Shown one piece after another: positions 8,897 through 17,141 of a stretch of 64,000 nucleotides of DNA. Source of the stretch: Paraburkholderia silvatlantica (lineage in GTDB: Bacteria > Pseudomonadota > Gammaproteobacteria > Burkholderiales > Burkholderiaceae). Under the pieces are notes generated by a model, which was not told the DNA's origin, made no database searches, and saw only the letters and a program-made list of their open reading frames with translations. The stretch is from the NCBI RefSeq assembly GCF_003096715.1, contig NZ_QEOL01000029.1, forward strand, positions 56,445 through 120,444, read 5' to 3'. The position numbers and the translations under genes were made by a program. Each line of letters opens with the position of its first letter. Position 1 is the first letter of the stretch.

Positions 8897-9424
8897 CTAG
8901 TGGCGGCTGTGCTGCGCACGTGCAGCGCGTGTCTTCGCCGCCTTTTTGGCCGCGGCGGAACGGCCCGCGGCGCCCTTGGTCTGCGCAGCCTTTTTCGCCG
9001 CCGCCGAACGGCTTGCAGCGGGCCGCCGCGCCGCCGCGGTCTTCGCCTGCTTTGACGCGGCTTCTGGCGATGCACCCGCCCGGCTTTCGCTCTTGAGCAC
9101 TTGCGTCGTCGTGCGCGAGCGTTTGGCCTTCGATTCCGTGCTCGCGCGGGCAGTTTTCGCGCCATGGCCCGCCGCGTTGTCCTTTGCGGCTCTCTTGCGC
9201 GTCGCTTCGCTGGTTTTGCCTGGCGCCGGCGGTTTCAGGTCCACACCGGCGCGCCGCGCCTTCGACAGGCCGATCGCGACAGCCTGCTTCGCGGAACGTA
9301 CGCCATGCTTGCCCTCGCGCACGCGATCGAATTCCTCCTTCACGAATTCGCCGGCCTGGGTGCTTGCGGATTTGCCTGCGCGCTTGTCGGCGCGCGCACG
9401 CTCGATCGTTTTCTTCTCGGGCAT
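8897..9424 (-). CDS. Lys/Ala-rich DNA-binding-like protein (DUF6496 type)
   Basis: 175 residues. The N-terminal ~65 residues (MPEKKTIERAR, AGEFVKEEFDRVREGKHG, SAKQAVAIGLSKARRAGV) form the conserved small domain I associate with DUF6496. The remaining ~110 residues are an Ala/Lys/Arg-rich low-complexity tail with repeated AAKKAA units, as in histone-H1-like bacterial proteins, which suggests nucleic-acid binding. AAGGAG lies 8 bases before the ATG. It precedes the nuclease-like gene by 22 bases on the same strand, so the two are probably cotranscribed. Confidence 0.8.
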   Translation of the reverse strand: MPEKKTIERARADKRAGKSASTQAGEFVKEEFDRVREGKHGVRSAKQAVAIGLSKARRAGVDLKPPAPGKTSEATRKRAAKDNAAGHGAKTARASTESKAKRSRTTTQVLKSESRAGASPEAASKQAKTAAARRPAASRSAAAKKAAQTKGAAGRSAAAKKAAKTRAARAQHSRH

Positions 9425-9534
9425 TTCGGTTCTCCTTGAGGGGTGACTCGCTCATTCCAGCAAGCGCCGTTCCCCACAGGCGCAAAGACATCAGACCGGA
9501 ACGAACGCCTGGACGCCTGACGCACGAGCATGCC

Positions 9535-11073
9535 CTAGCCCCGCTTGCGAACCTGCCCGATGGCGCGTTCGCGCGCCGCCTGCGCCTGTTGCACGAGCCG
9601 GTAGGCGACGTAGTACTTGTAGATATTGCGCACGTAAGTGGTCGTCTCGATCCCGATCTTCTCGCCAGCCACGATTTCGACGTTGTTGAACCACTTGTTG
9701 GGCGAGAGCCCCCGGGCGGCCGCTTCCTTGCGCATCTTCGCGATCCTGGCCGGACCCGCGTTGTAGCTCGCGAACGCGAACAGGGCGCGGTCGGAGTCGG
9801 AAAACTGCGCATCCGGAAAGTAGCGGGTCATCAGGAGATCCAGGTATTTTGCGCCGGCATGGATGTTCGATTCCGTCACGCGGATGTCACCGACGGCCAG
9901 CTCCTTGCCCGTTGCCGGCATGAGCTGCATGATGCCGATCGCGCCAACGCGGCTGCGGGCGCTTTGATCGAGCTGTGATTCCTGGAACCCTTGTGCGGCG
10001 AGCATCAATGGATCGAAGTGATATTGCGCGCCGTACTTTTCGAAGAGACCGACGGTTTGGGTGAAGCGCTTCAGTTCTGCGTCCTCGGTATTGCTGGTGA
10101 TCTGCTTGACGCGCTGCAATTCCTGCTGCAGGCGCACTTCCGCCACGCTCTGCTTTTTCACGTAGCCGACGTAGAAGTCAGTGATGGCCTGCTGAAGCCT
10201 GGGACTCTGCTTGCGAATCGCCCAGCCGATATAGCCAGCGTCGCGCACGGCCATGTCGTCGTGCACCACGATGCCCGGCAGCACCTGTGCCCAGAATTTC
10301 GCCTTCCAGTCGTCTACGACGAGAATCTGGACCAGCCCGACATTGAGCATCTCCATGGCGTCCTCGTCCTCGAGCGCATCGGGCAGCAATACCAGCTTCA
10401 TCGGCGGCTTGCCGTCTTTTTTGAAGCGCGCGTTCAGGGCGGTCAGACTCTCGAAGTAGCTGCTGCTCGCGCGCACGTGCACGGTCTTGCCGCTCAAGTC
10501 GTCGAGCTTCGCGAGCGCGGGCGACTTCGGACCGGTGACGACCAGCTCCCGGACCGGCTTGCGGTCGCGCGGCGCGACGAAGTCCACCTGCTTGAGCCGC
10601 GATTCGGTGGCGGTCAGATTGCCGGCGGCGATGTCCCCCTTCCCGGCAAGCAGAGCGGGAATGAGCTGGTCGCGCGTCGTCGGGATGATCACGAGCGTCA
10701 ACGGACGCTTGCCGAGGCTGCTCCGGTACGTTTTGTTCAGGTAGCGCTCGAAGTCGCGCATGAGTCCGGCGGTCAGCCCGCGCTCATGCCCGAGCTCGTT
10801 GAAATAGAGGGTCCTGCTGTATGGCACCAGGACACGGATCAGCCTGCGGTCGAGCATGGCATCGAAATCGCCGAACTTCGGCTGGAGGGCGAGGTCGAGC
10901 CGGCGCGTGGCGGTGGGCGTGGGGGCCGCGGGGGGCGATGGCGCGCTGGCCGGCGCAGCCTGTGACGCCACGGCCTGCGCAGGCGTTCCCTGGGCCGCGA
11001 GGCACCCTGTCGGCCGGCCGGCAATTGTCATCCCGAAAGCCAGGACGATCAGCAACGTATGAACAATGCGCAT
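9535..11073 (-). CDS. mltF: membrane-bound lytic murein transglycosylase F-like
   Basis: 512 residues from the ATG at 11073, which gives a clean signal peptide (an ATG 12 codons earlier is possible). After a Pro/Ala-rich linker, residues ~60-320 form a periplasmic binding-protein (SBP_bac_3) domain (RRLIRVLVPYSRTLYF, GKGDIAAGNLTAT). Residues ~340-490 form the SLT lysozyme-like domain with catalytic Glu365 in QGFQESQLD, followed by VGAIGIMQLMPATG and FASYNAGPARIAK. This order defines MltF. The enzyme cleaves the glycan strand of peptidoglycan to 1,6-anhydro-muropeptides at the outer membrane; the N-terminal domain is regulatory in the Pseudomonas homologue. Confidence 0.9.
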   Translation of the reverse strand: MRIVHTLLIVLAFGMTIAGRPTGCLAAQGTPAQAVASQAAPASAPSPPAAPTPTATRRLDLALQPKFGDFDAMLDRRLIRVLVPYSRTLYFNELGHERGLTAGLMRDFERYLNKTYRSSLGKRPLTLVIIPTTRDQLIPALLAGKGDIAAGNLTATESRLKQVDFVAPRDRKPVRELVVTGPKSPALAKLDDLSGKTVHVRASSSYFESLTALNARFKKDGKPPMKLVLLPDALEDEDAMEMLNVGLVQILVVDDWKAKFWAQVLPGIVVHDDMAVRDAGYIGWAIRKQSPRLQQAITDFYVGYVKKQSVAEVRLQQELQRVKQITSNTEDAELKRFTQTVGLFEKYGAQYHFDPLMLAAQGFQESQLDQSARSRVGAIGIMQLMPATGKELAVGDIRVTESNIHAGAKYLDLLMTRYFPDAQFSDSDRALFAFASYNAGPARIAKMRKEAAARGLSPNKWFNNVEIVAGEKIGIETTTYVRNIYKYYVAYRLVQQAQAARERAIGQVRKRG

Positions 11074-11167
11074 GGTGGCAGGGCCGAGTGTTCCGCGCCT
11101 TTCCATCATGTCACAACCGCTCAGGCTGGCTATGGGCCCATGGTCCTATAGCGAAAGTGAACAGCCG

Positions 11168-11548
11168 TTACTTAGCCGATGTCATGACGTCGCAGCCGCC
11201 GTGGGAGCCGGTGTTTTTCAGGGTGAGCGTAAGCCGGCTGCCCCGGTTCGCCGTGATGATCTGCCCGTAGCTCACCGTGGGAATGAACTGGATATCCGGC
11301 GCAACCGCCACAGGAGGATTCCTTGCGCCATCGACGGTCAGGTCGAGCTCCACGGTGACCGAGTCGATTGCGACGCCCATATCCTGCTTCCGGTTGGCCT
11401 GTTCCTTCCTGAAATTGCACACCCCCTCGAGAACTTGCTGGAGGGCGGTCGGGATATCGACTGGCTTGCCCGGCGGGATCGGCGGCGTGTTGCAGCCGGC
11501 AATCATGAACGGCAAAGCGCAAAGGACCACATATCGGCAGGCGCGCAT
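11168..11548 (-). CDS. small lipoprotein, trypco2-like pattern
   Basis: 126 residues from an ATG preceded by AAGGGGAA. The signal ends in the lipobox MIAGC near residue 19. The mature part reads VDIPTALQQVLEGVCNF, then IDSVTVELDLTV, then YGQIITANRGSRLTLTLKN, a helix-strand-strand layout resembling small trypco2-type domains. That resemblance is from memory and weak. No operon partner is obvious; function unknown. Confidence 0.7.
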   Translation of the reverse strand: MRACRYVVLCALPFMIAGCNTPPIPPGKPVDIPTALQQVLEGVCNFRKEQANRKQDMGVAIDSVTVELDLTVDGARNPPVAVAPDIQFIPTVSYGQIITANRGSRLTLTLKNTGSHGGCDVMTSAK

Positions 11549-11621
11549 CGGGTTCCCCTTTGATGAGCCGACGGACGGCTTTGTCGAAGGGTGCCATGTG
11601 CGCATGCCCAGTCAATCGGAC

Positions 11622-12059
11622 CTATGTCCTATGCTCAGGCCCGCTTCGCCTCGTGAATTTCCCGGTCAGGCGCGCCCATAGCGTTCGTATGCGGCGCGCG
11701 GGGTCGTCGACCAGATACGACGCTGCGAGCGCAATCAGGCCGGACACGACCCCCGTCGCAATGTGTTCGAGAACATGAATGCGATAGTGACTCGTGTGAG
11801 CGTAGGCATCGCCGATGATGGTCAGGCAGCCCACCAGCAGCGCGTTGCCATAGCGATTGGCGTACCACCTCGCCGCTGGCGTGAAGGTGAGCAGCACGGC
11901 CAGCGCGCCGGTGAACAGTCCCGTCTTGAGTGCGATGGTCCAATGGGCCAGGCTCATGACGTTACCCCAGCTCCCCGGCATGCAGGTCATGCACGCACTG
12001 GTCGGCTGCCAGAAGCGCTGAACGAACAATTTCATGCGGCGTTGCCATTCGCTTCCCAT
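11622..12059 (-). CDS. membrane protein of unknown function
   Basis: About 145 residues when started at ATG 12059, which has GGGAG about 7 bases upstream. A longer frame to 12179 has no supporting ribosome site. Three membrane segments are visible: SLAHWTIALKTGLFTGALAVLLTF, YGNALLVGCLTIIGDAYAH and HIATGVVSGLIALAASYLV (each given in part). The layout with a His-rich periplasmic loop (HTSHYRIHVLEH) resembles small Burkholderia inner-membrane hypotheticals. No function can be assigned. Confidence 0.65.
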   Translation of the reverse strand: MGSEWQRRMKLFVQRFWQPTSACMTCMPGSWGNVMSLAHWTIALKTGLFTGALAVLLTFTPAARWYANRYGNALLVGCLTIIGDAYAHTSHYRIHVLEHIATGVVSGLIALAASYLVDDPARRIRTLWARLTGKFTRRSGPEHRT

Positions 12060-12175
12060 CACGTACTCCCGGTGCAGGGTGTGCGGCCCCGCGGAAATCA
12101 TACATCGCGAGCGCACGGTGGCGAGGCGCGCGATGCGCTCCTGGCGCAAGCCACGCCGGGAGCGCGTTACGATGT

Positions 12176-12442
12176 TCAATGCGCCATGGCACCCGACGCC
12201 GGATGATCCATGCCCATGGCGTCGTGCTTCATCGGCTTTTTCATCCGATCATGGCTCATTGCGCCGCCGTGGCTCATTGTATCTTGCGACATGGCGCCTT
12301 TGCCCATGGTGTCCTTGTGCATCGAGTCCTTCGACATGGCGTCATTCGACATCGCGCCGCTTGCCTGCGCGAATGCCGCGCCCGCGCTCATGCTCAACAG
12401 GGCGGCCGAGATGGCGACTGCTGCGAATCGGATCGTGTTCAT
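12176..12442 (-). CDS. mrpX: methionine-rich periplasmic peptide, MXKDX pentapeptide family (MrpX-like)
   Basis: 88 residues. A Sec signal peptide ends at AFAQA near residue 25, leaving a mature peptide of ~63 residues with 12 methionines arranged in MSKDS/MHKDT/MGKGA/MSQDT repeats. This is the pentapeptide MXKDX repeat family. In Azospira suillum the equivalent MrpX is a sacrificial periplasmic scavenger of hypochlorite that a YedY-type reductase regenerates. Here it lies directly downstream of such a reductase and cytochrome b gene. AAGGAG stands 8 bases before the ATG at 12442, inside a 97-base gap after the reductase gene, so it may have extra translation or its own transcript. Confidence 0.9.
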   Translation of the reverse strand: MNTIRFAAVAISAALLSMSAGAAFAQASGAMSNDAMSKDSMHKDTMGKGAMSQDTMSHGGAMSHDRMKKPMKHDAMGMDHPASGAMAH

Positions 12443-12545
12443 TTGCACTGCTCCTTGCTGGGTGGAAAAAAAGTTGCCGCTTTTCGGGCGGATGTGAAAC
12501 GGAGCCGTCGCATGAAGTGGCGTATCAGGCGGCGGCAGGAAGACG

Positions 12546-13322
12546 TCACGAACCGCCGAACCAGTTGTAGCCCTGGTCGACCCAGTAGCCGCCTGGATAC
12601 GTATTCGTGACGAAAATTTCGACGATGTGCTTGGGGTTCTTGTAGCCCAGCTTCGTCGGCATGCGCAGCTTCATCGGATAGCCGTATTTCGCGGGCAGGC
12701 GCTCGCCGTCGTAATCGAAGGCGAGCAAGGTTTGCGGATGCAGCGCCGTGGCCATGTCGATGCTTTCGTAGTAGTTGTCGGCGCAGCGAAAGCCCACGTA
12801 TTTCGCGGTGAGATCCGCATCGACCCGGCGCAGGAAATGCGCGAATGGCGTGCCGCCCCAGCGGCCGATCGCGCTCCAGCCTTCAACGCAGATGTGCCGC
12901 GTGATCTGCTCGGCGTGCGGCAGCGCGTACAACTCGGGCAGCGTCCAGACGCGCTGGCCCTTGACGAGCCCGCTGAGCCTGAGCCGATAGTCGCTGCCAT
13001 CGACCACGGGCGCCTCGCTTTCGCTATAGAACGCGTTGAAGGGGAAGGGGCGCGTCATCTGGGCTTCGGTGTACGTGGGTGCGAGCCGGGTTGGATCGAA
13101 CAGCCAGGCCTGCACGCGATCGTTGAGCCGGGAAACGGCGGTGAGGAACGTGTTGACCGAGGCGTCGTCGGTGATCGTGCAGCCGGTCAGCAGCGAAAGA
13201 CCGCCGAGTGTGAGCATGCGCTTGCCGAACAGGCGCCGTGACGGCATGTCGAGTTCGCGCCGTGCGTCGGCGAGAATTGCCGCGCGGTCGAGTGCGATGA
13301 TCTTGCGGTCGGGCGTGTTCAT
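12546..13322 (-). CDS. yedY1: YedY-type periplasmic molybdopterin oxidoreductase
   Basis: 258 residues of the sulfite-oxidase/MsrP superfamily. The N-terminus has a twin-arginine motif (PSRRLFGKRM) followed by a hydrophobic run ending LLTGC. The molybdenum-ligand cysteine is Cys145 in RHICVEGWS, and the cofactor-binding KYGYPMKLRMPTKLGYK region is intact. By analogy with MsrP/YedY1 the enzyme reduces methionine sulfoxide in the periplasm using electrons from the membrane cytochrome encoded just upstream. Its place between yedZ-like and mrpX-like genes supports this. It is shorter than E. coli MsrP and belongs to the YedY1 branch by context. Confidence 0.87.
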   Translation of the reverse strand: MNTPDRKIIALDRAAILADARRELDMPSRRLFGKRMLTLGGLSLLTGCTITDDASVNTFLTAVSRLNDRVQAWLFDPTRLAPTYTEAQMTRPFPFNAFYSESEAPVVDGSDYRLRLSGLVKGQRVWTLPELYALPHAEQITRHICVEGWSAIGRWGGTPFAHFLRRVDADLTAKYVGFRCADNYYESIDMATALHPQTLLAFDYDGERLPAKYGYPMKLRMPTKLGYKNPKHIVEIFVTNTYPGGYWVDQGYNWFGGS

Positions 13323-13378
13323 CTGGAATCCTTATCGGTATCGAAGGGCGGCCACACGAATGGCGTCGGCCGGCGTGT

Positions 13379-14017
13379 TCAGCGTCCGCGCAGCATGGTG
13401 AGCAGCGAGCGCGGCACGAGCGCAACCATCGTCACGTGAACGAGCGCGAACGCGGCGAGCACGGACATCGCGCAAAAGTGCACGACGCGCGCGCGGTCGT
13501 ATCCGCCCATCCACTCGCGCAGCAGCGGAAACTGCACCGACTTCCAGATCGCAAGGCCCGAAAGCACGAGGACGACGAGATCGGCGATCGCAACGAGATA
13601 GGCGAGTTTCTGCACGGCGTTGTACTGGCTCAGGTCGGCGTGAGAAAGCCGGCCCGTTAGCGCGGCGCGCAGATCGTGCAGCACGGCCCGCGGGCTCAGC
13701 GGGAAGAACTTGGTGCGCCAGCGCCCTGTGGCGAGATTCATGGCGAGATAGACGAGACCGTTGAAAAACAGTAGCCACATTGCCGCGAAATGCCATTGCA
13801 GTGCGCCGCCGAGCCAGCCGCCGAGCGTGATCGAGGTGGGAATGACAAAACCCGCGAACACGGGAGACGCATCGTAAATGCGCCAGCCTGAGAACATCAT
13901 GACGAGCGCCGCGAGCGCGTTGAGCCAATGCGTGATGCGCAGCCAGAGCGGCTGGATTGCGCGCGGGCGGCGCACGCCGGCGGCAAGTGCGGGCGATTCT
14001 CCGATCGGCGTGTGCAT
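13379..14017 (-). CDS. yedZ1: cytochrome b561-type membrane subunit for the YedY-like enzyme
   Basis: 212 residues with four membrane segments and heme-ligand histidines in RITHWLNALAA, LQWHFAAMWLLF, VVHFCAMS and FALVHVTMV, the four-helix b-type cytochrome fold. It should pass electrons from the quinol pool to the periplasmic molybdoenzyme. It is the first gene after the minus-strand SigF-type promoter at 14052-14078, and the molybdoenzyme starts 56 bases after its end. It differs from E. coli MsrQ/YedZ in belonging to the b561 family, as described for YedZ1. Confidence 0.85.
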   Translation of the reverse strand: MHTPIGESPALAAGVRRPRAIQPLWLRITHWLNALAALVMMFSGWRIYDASPVFAGFVIPTSITLGGWLGGALQWHFAAMWLLFFNGLVYLAMNLATGRWRTKFFPLSPRAVLHDLRAALTGRLSHADLSQYNAVQKLAYLVAIADLVVLVLSGLAIWKSVQFPLLREWMGGYDRARVVHFCAMSVLAAFALVHVTMVALVPRSLLTMLRGR

Positions 14018-14051
14018 GGCGACTCCTCGTTAGCGCAGGGTTGACAGTGAA

Positions 14052-14078
14052 TTCGCTGTGGCGCGCGCGCCGGTTACA
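14052..14078 (-). promoter_or_regulatory. SigF-type ECF promoter for the yedZ1-yedY1-mrpX operon
   Basis: On the minus strand TGTAACC (14078-14072) is followed after exactly 16 bases by CGAAT. This is the same arrangement as at 14136 and 27922. The -10 element lies ~35 bases before the yedZ1 start. Confidence 0.75.
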
Positions 14079-14135
14079 GCGCACCGGGAATAAATCCGCG
14101 AGACGGGGGGGAGCCTAAAAATAAACGGCTTTGGC

Positions 14136-14162
14136 TGTAACCCAACTGGCGTCGCGAACGAA
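14136..14162 (+). promoter_or_regulatory. SigF-type ECF promoter, autoregulation of sigF-nrsF
   Basis: TGTAACC (14136-14142), 16-base spacer, CGAA (14159-14162) within CGAACGAAC. It is divergent to, and spaced identically with, the minus-strand promoter. The transcript would carry a leader of ~215 bases to the preferred sigF ATG, or ~35 bases if the GTG at 14205 is used. Confidence 0.72.
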
Positions 14163-14384
14163 CTACCCGCAACGGGCGTACGCGCCACGCAAAAGAGGCA
14201 CAAGGTGGGTTTGACCAGCACATTGGCGACGATGACGGAAGGGGCGACGCCCGGCGCGCGCGCCGGCGCCGCGCATGCCGTTGCGGGGTACGAAGCGTTC
14301 GGCTACGCTCACGCGAACGGGCGCGAATGCGGCGGCGTCCGTAATGTTTTTGAAAGATCGCCTTTGCAAGACGAGGCGAGCGCC

Positions 14385-14978
14385 ATGCCCGCAAGCCCGC
14401 TCACCTATCGTCGCGACCATTCAGGACCACCTTTGCAATCCGCGGAAACCCGTCTCAAAGCGCTTTTCGTCAGTGGCCTGGAAGGCGACGCGCAAGCGTA
14501 TCGCGACTTCCTCGAGGAACTCACGCGCCATCTGCGCGGCTACCTGCGCCGGCGCATTCCGCAGTTGCGCGACGACGTCGAGGACCTCGTGCAGGAGATC
14601 CTGCTGGCAGTTCACAACGCGCGTCACACATGGCGCCCCGACGAACCGCTCACGGCCTGGGTACACGCGATCGCCCGCTACAAGCTGATGGACTTTTTCC
14701 GCTCGCGCGCACGCCGCGACATGCTCAACGATCCGCTCGACGATCACACCGATCTCTTCGCCGCGCCCGACGACGAACCGGCGCAGGCGCGCCGCGATAT
14801 CGGCAAGCTGCTCGAGCAGTTGCCCGACAAGCAGCGCCTGCCTATCCTCCACGTGAAGCTCGAAGGGCTTTCGGTCGTGGAAGCGGCGAAGCTCACGGGA
14901 CTCTCCGAATCGGCGGTCAAGGTGGGTATTCATCGCGGTTTGAAGGCGCTTGCCGCGCGCATCAGGGGAGCGCGATGA
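14385..14978 (+). CDS. sigF: ECF sigma factor, SigF type
   Basis: 197 residues from ATG 14385. Region 2 runs from RLKALFVSGLEGD through DDVEDLVQEILLAVHNAR and AWVHAIARYKLMDFFRS; region 4 is KLLEQLPDKQRLPILHVKLEGLSV followed by the helix-turn-helix ESAVKVGIHRGLKAL. There is no region 3, as expected of ECF factors. Its stop overlaps the start of the NrsF-type anti-sigma gene (ATGA), the hallmark of the SigF-NrsF group. A GTG at 14205 with GAGG upstream would add 60 residues unlike the family, so I prefer the later ATG. It should direct RNA polymerase to the TGTAACC-N16-CGAA promoters noted here. Confidence 0.9.
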   Translation: MPASPLTYRRDHSGPPLQSAETRLKALFVSGLEGDAQAYRDFLEELTRHLRGYLRRRIPQLRDDVEDLVQEILLAVHNARHTWRPDEPLTAWVHAIARYKLMDFFRSRARRDMLNDPLDDHTDLFAAPDDEPAQARRDIGKLLEQLPDKQRLPILHVKLEGLSVVEAAKLTGLSESAVKVGIHRGLKALAARIRGAR

Positions 14979-15616
14979 AAACCGACGATCTGATCAACCT
15001 GCTCGCCGCCGGCGATGCGCGCGTGGACCGCAAAGCGGTGCTGCGCCGCTTCGCTCGGGCGCTGGTGCCCGGTTTTGCGGGCTCGGTCGTGCTGATGAGC
15101 GTGGTGTTCGGCGTACGGCCCGATCTCACGAGTGTCATGCACACGCCGATCTTCTGGGCGAAGGTCGCGTTCCCGTTGTGCGTCGCGGCCGCTGCGGCGC
15201 TCGCGGTCAGCCGCCTCGGGCGGCCGGGCCGGCGCGGCGGCTATGCGTGGGCGCTGGTGGCGCTGCCGTTCGTCGCGGTGCTGGCGGGCGCGTGGCTCGT
15301 GCTGGCCGACGCGGCGCCCGCGCAACGCATACCGCTCGTGATGGGGCTCACATGGCGCACTTGCCCGTTCAATATCGTGCTGCTTTCGGTGCCCACGTTT
15401 GCGGCCGTGTTCTGGGCGGTGCGCGGTCTCGCGCCCACCCGCCTGCGCGCAGCGGGCGCGGCAGCCGGGCTCTTTGCGAGCGCGCTCGCGACCATTGCCT
15501 ACTGCCTCCATTGCCCCGAGATGAGCCCGGCGTTCTGGAGCGTCTGGTATGTGATCGGCATGTTGCTGCCCGCTGGCATTGGCGCGTGGCTGGGGCCGCG
15601 GCTCCTGCGCTGGTAA
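14975..15616 (+). CDS. nrsF: NrsF/DUF1109 anti-sigma factor, six-TM
   Basis: 213 residues: a short cytoplasmic N-terminus (MKTDDLINLLAAGDARVDR) followed by six membrane segments, the DUF1109 layout. Cysteines at the ends of late segments (LTWRTCPFN and YCLHCPEMSPAFW) are typical and in SigF-NrsF systems are candidates for sensing oxidants or metals. It is translationally coupled to sigF by the ATGA overlap and should hold the sigma factor at the inner membrane until the inducing stress. Confidence 0.9.
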   Translation: MKTDDLINLLAAGDARVDRKAVLRRFARALVPGFAGSVVLMSVVFGVRPDLTSVMHTPIFWAKVAFPLCVAAAAALAVSRLGRPGRRGGYAWALVALPFVAVLAGAWLVLADAAPAQRIPLVMGLTWRTCPFNIVLLSVPTFAAVFWAVRGLAPTRLRAAGAAAGLFASALATIAYCLHCPEMSPAFWSVWYVIGMLLPAGIGAWLGPRLLRW

Positions 15617-15632
15617 CGACGCGTGCCGGTCA

Positions 15633-15650
15633 ACGCGCGCGAGCGCGCGT
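15633..15650. terminator. hairpin between convergent nrsF and clc genes
   Basis: ACGCGCG-CGAG-CGCGCGT forms a 7-bp GC stem with a 4-base loop in the short gap between two convergent genes. There is no T-run on either side, so it is a possible bidirectional terminator by position only. Confidence 0.4.
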
Positions 15651-16957
15651 CACGGCTTCAGGAAGCGTTGCGCCAGGGCTTCGTACAGCGGCGGTGCGAA
15701 CAGCTTCGAGACCTGGCTGGACACGAGTGCCGTCGCCATCAACGAGATCACGAGCGCATGCCCGTCGATCATTTCGATGACGATGACAAACGCGGTGATC
15801 GGACTCTGCGTGACGGCGGCCAGATAGCCGACCATGCCGAGCGCGATCAGCATCGGCAACTGCATCTGCCCGAACACCATGTGCAGTGCATTACCGATGC
15901 CGGCGCCGATCGCCAGCGACGGCGCAAAGAGGCCGCCCGGCGTGCCCGGCAGATACGAGCCCACCATCGAGGCCATTTTCAGCACGGGATAAGCGGCGCC
16001 GAGCTGCGAATGGCCTTCGAGCATGCCGCGCGCTTGCGCATAGCCGCTGCCGAACAGATTGCCGCCGCTCGCCACGCCGATCACGGCGATGAACAAGCCG
16101 CACACTGCGCCGAACGCTACGGGGCTGTCCTTTCGGAGAGTGAACAAGCGGGCGGGCATCCATCGTTCGGTGTTGAGCAGCAGCCAGCAGAACACGCCGC
16201 CCGCGGCGCCGGTGATCGCGCCAACGAGAATGACAGCGACGGCGAGCAGATCGGGAAAATGGCCGCCGATGGCGATGGTGCCGAAATAGACATAATTGCC
16301 TTGCAGCGCGAGTGAGACGACGCCCGCAAAGATGATGGCCGTGATGATGACGCCGCTGGTTTTCGCTTCGAAGCTGCGCGTGAGTTCCTCGATGGCGAAG
16401 ACGACGCCCGCGAGCGGCGCATTGAACGCGGCGGAAAGGCCGGCGGCCGCACCCGCGAGCGCGAGCTTGTATTCGAGGCCGACGCCGTACATGCTGCGCA
16501 GCCGCGCCGGATAAAAGCGCCGCAGGCTGTACATCAGCGCGGCGCCCACGTGGATGGTCGGCCCTTCGCGGCCAATCGTGAATCCGCCGAGGATCGCGAG
16601 GAACGACAGGGCGATCTTGCCGAACAGGATGCGCAGCGTGAGCAGACGCGGGCCGAATCCGCGCACGTCGTGCAGTGTCGCGATGACCTGTGGGATGCCG
16701 CTGCCCTCGGAACCCGGAAACCAGCGGCGCGTGGCCCAGACACTGAACGCGGCGATGGCCGGCGTGATGACAAGGGGTAGCCACCGGTTGTGGCCGGTCA
16801 TCTGCACAAAGACGTCGAAGCCGAAGTCGATGAGCCGTGCGTACATCACCGCGACGAGCCCTGTCGCGATGGCGCCGACCCAGAACACGCCGAAATAGCG
16901 CCAGCGCCGATGGCTTCGCACAATCGTGCGCCGATCAATAATATTCGCAAATTGCAT
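15650..16957 (-). CDS. ClC-type chloride channel/antiporter
   Basis: 435 residues from ATG 16957, with no strong ribosome site. Ten or more membrane helices are visible. The three anion-path motifs are present in order: GSEGSGIPQV, GREGPTIHVG with the gating Glu, and LPGTPGGLFAPSLAIGAG. The inter-domain helix FNAPLAGVVFAIEE is also intact. The retained gating Glu points to proton-coupled exchange or a gated channel; the proton glutamate was not verified. There is no C-terminal CBS pair. The frame remains open beyond the start, but that stretch does not look like protein. Confidence 0.92.
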   Translation of the reverse strand: MQFANIIDRRTIVRSHRRWRYFGVFWVGAIATGLVAVMYARLIDFGFDVFVQMTGHNRWLPLVITPAIAAFSVWATRRWFPGSEGSGIPQVIATLHDVRGFGPRLLTLRILFGKIALSFLAILGGFTIGREGPTIHVGAALMYSLRRFYPARLRSMYGVGLEYKLALAGAAAGLSAAFNAPLAGVVFAIEELTRSFEAKTSGVIITAIIFAGVVSLALQGNYVYFGTIAIGGHFPDLLAVAVILVGAITGAAGGVFCWLLLNTERWMPARLFTLRKDSPVAFGAVCGLFIAVIGVASGGNLFGSGYAQARGMLEGHSQLGAAYPVLKMASMVGSYLPGTPGGLFAPSLAIGAGIGNALHMVFGQMQLPMLIALGMVGYLAAVTQSPITAFVIVIEMIDGHALVISLMATALVSSQVSKLFAPPLYEALAQRFLKP

Positions 16958-17141
16958 GAATGGCAGGAGAAAATGGCATTTAAGGCACATTGTGACATAA
17001 ATGGCGTTTTCCCTCGCCACATCCGCCAGCCCGCTCTGGGAACGGCTAACTGCCGGCCTCATCGAGCACTCGGCCAAACGCGCCATAGATCGCCTTGTGC
17101 CCGGCCGCGCAATGGGGCGCGATAGCCGGCGGCAGGACAGC

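Noticed and set aside
8875..9165. N-terminal extension of the nuclease-like gene into the Lys/Ala-rich gene
   Set aside because: Composition is a frame-shifted copy of the repeat region, and the Lys/Ala-rich gene has the better ribosome site and conserved start.
12176..12442. Pentapeptide repeats considered as a DNA repeat or CRISPR-like array
   Set aside because: The periodicity is at codon level and encodes MXKDX units; there are no uniform spacers.
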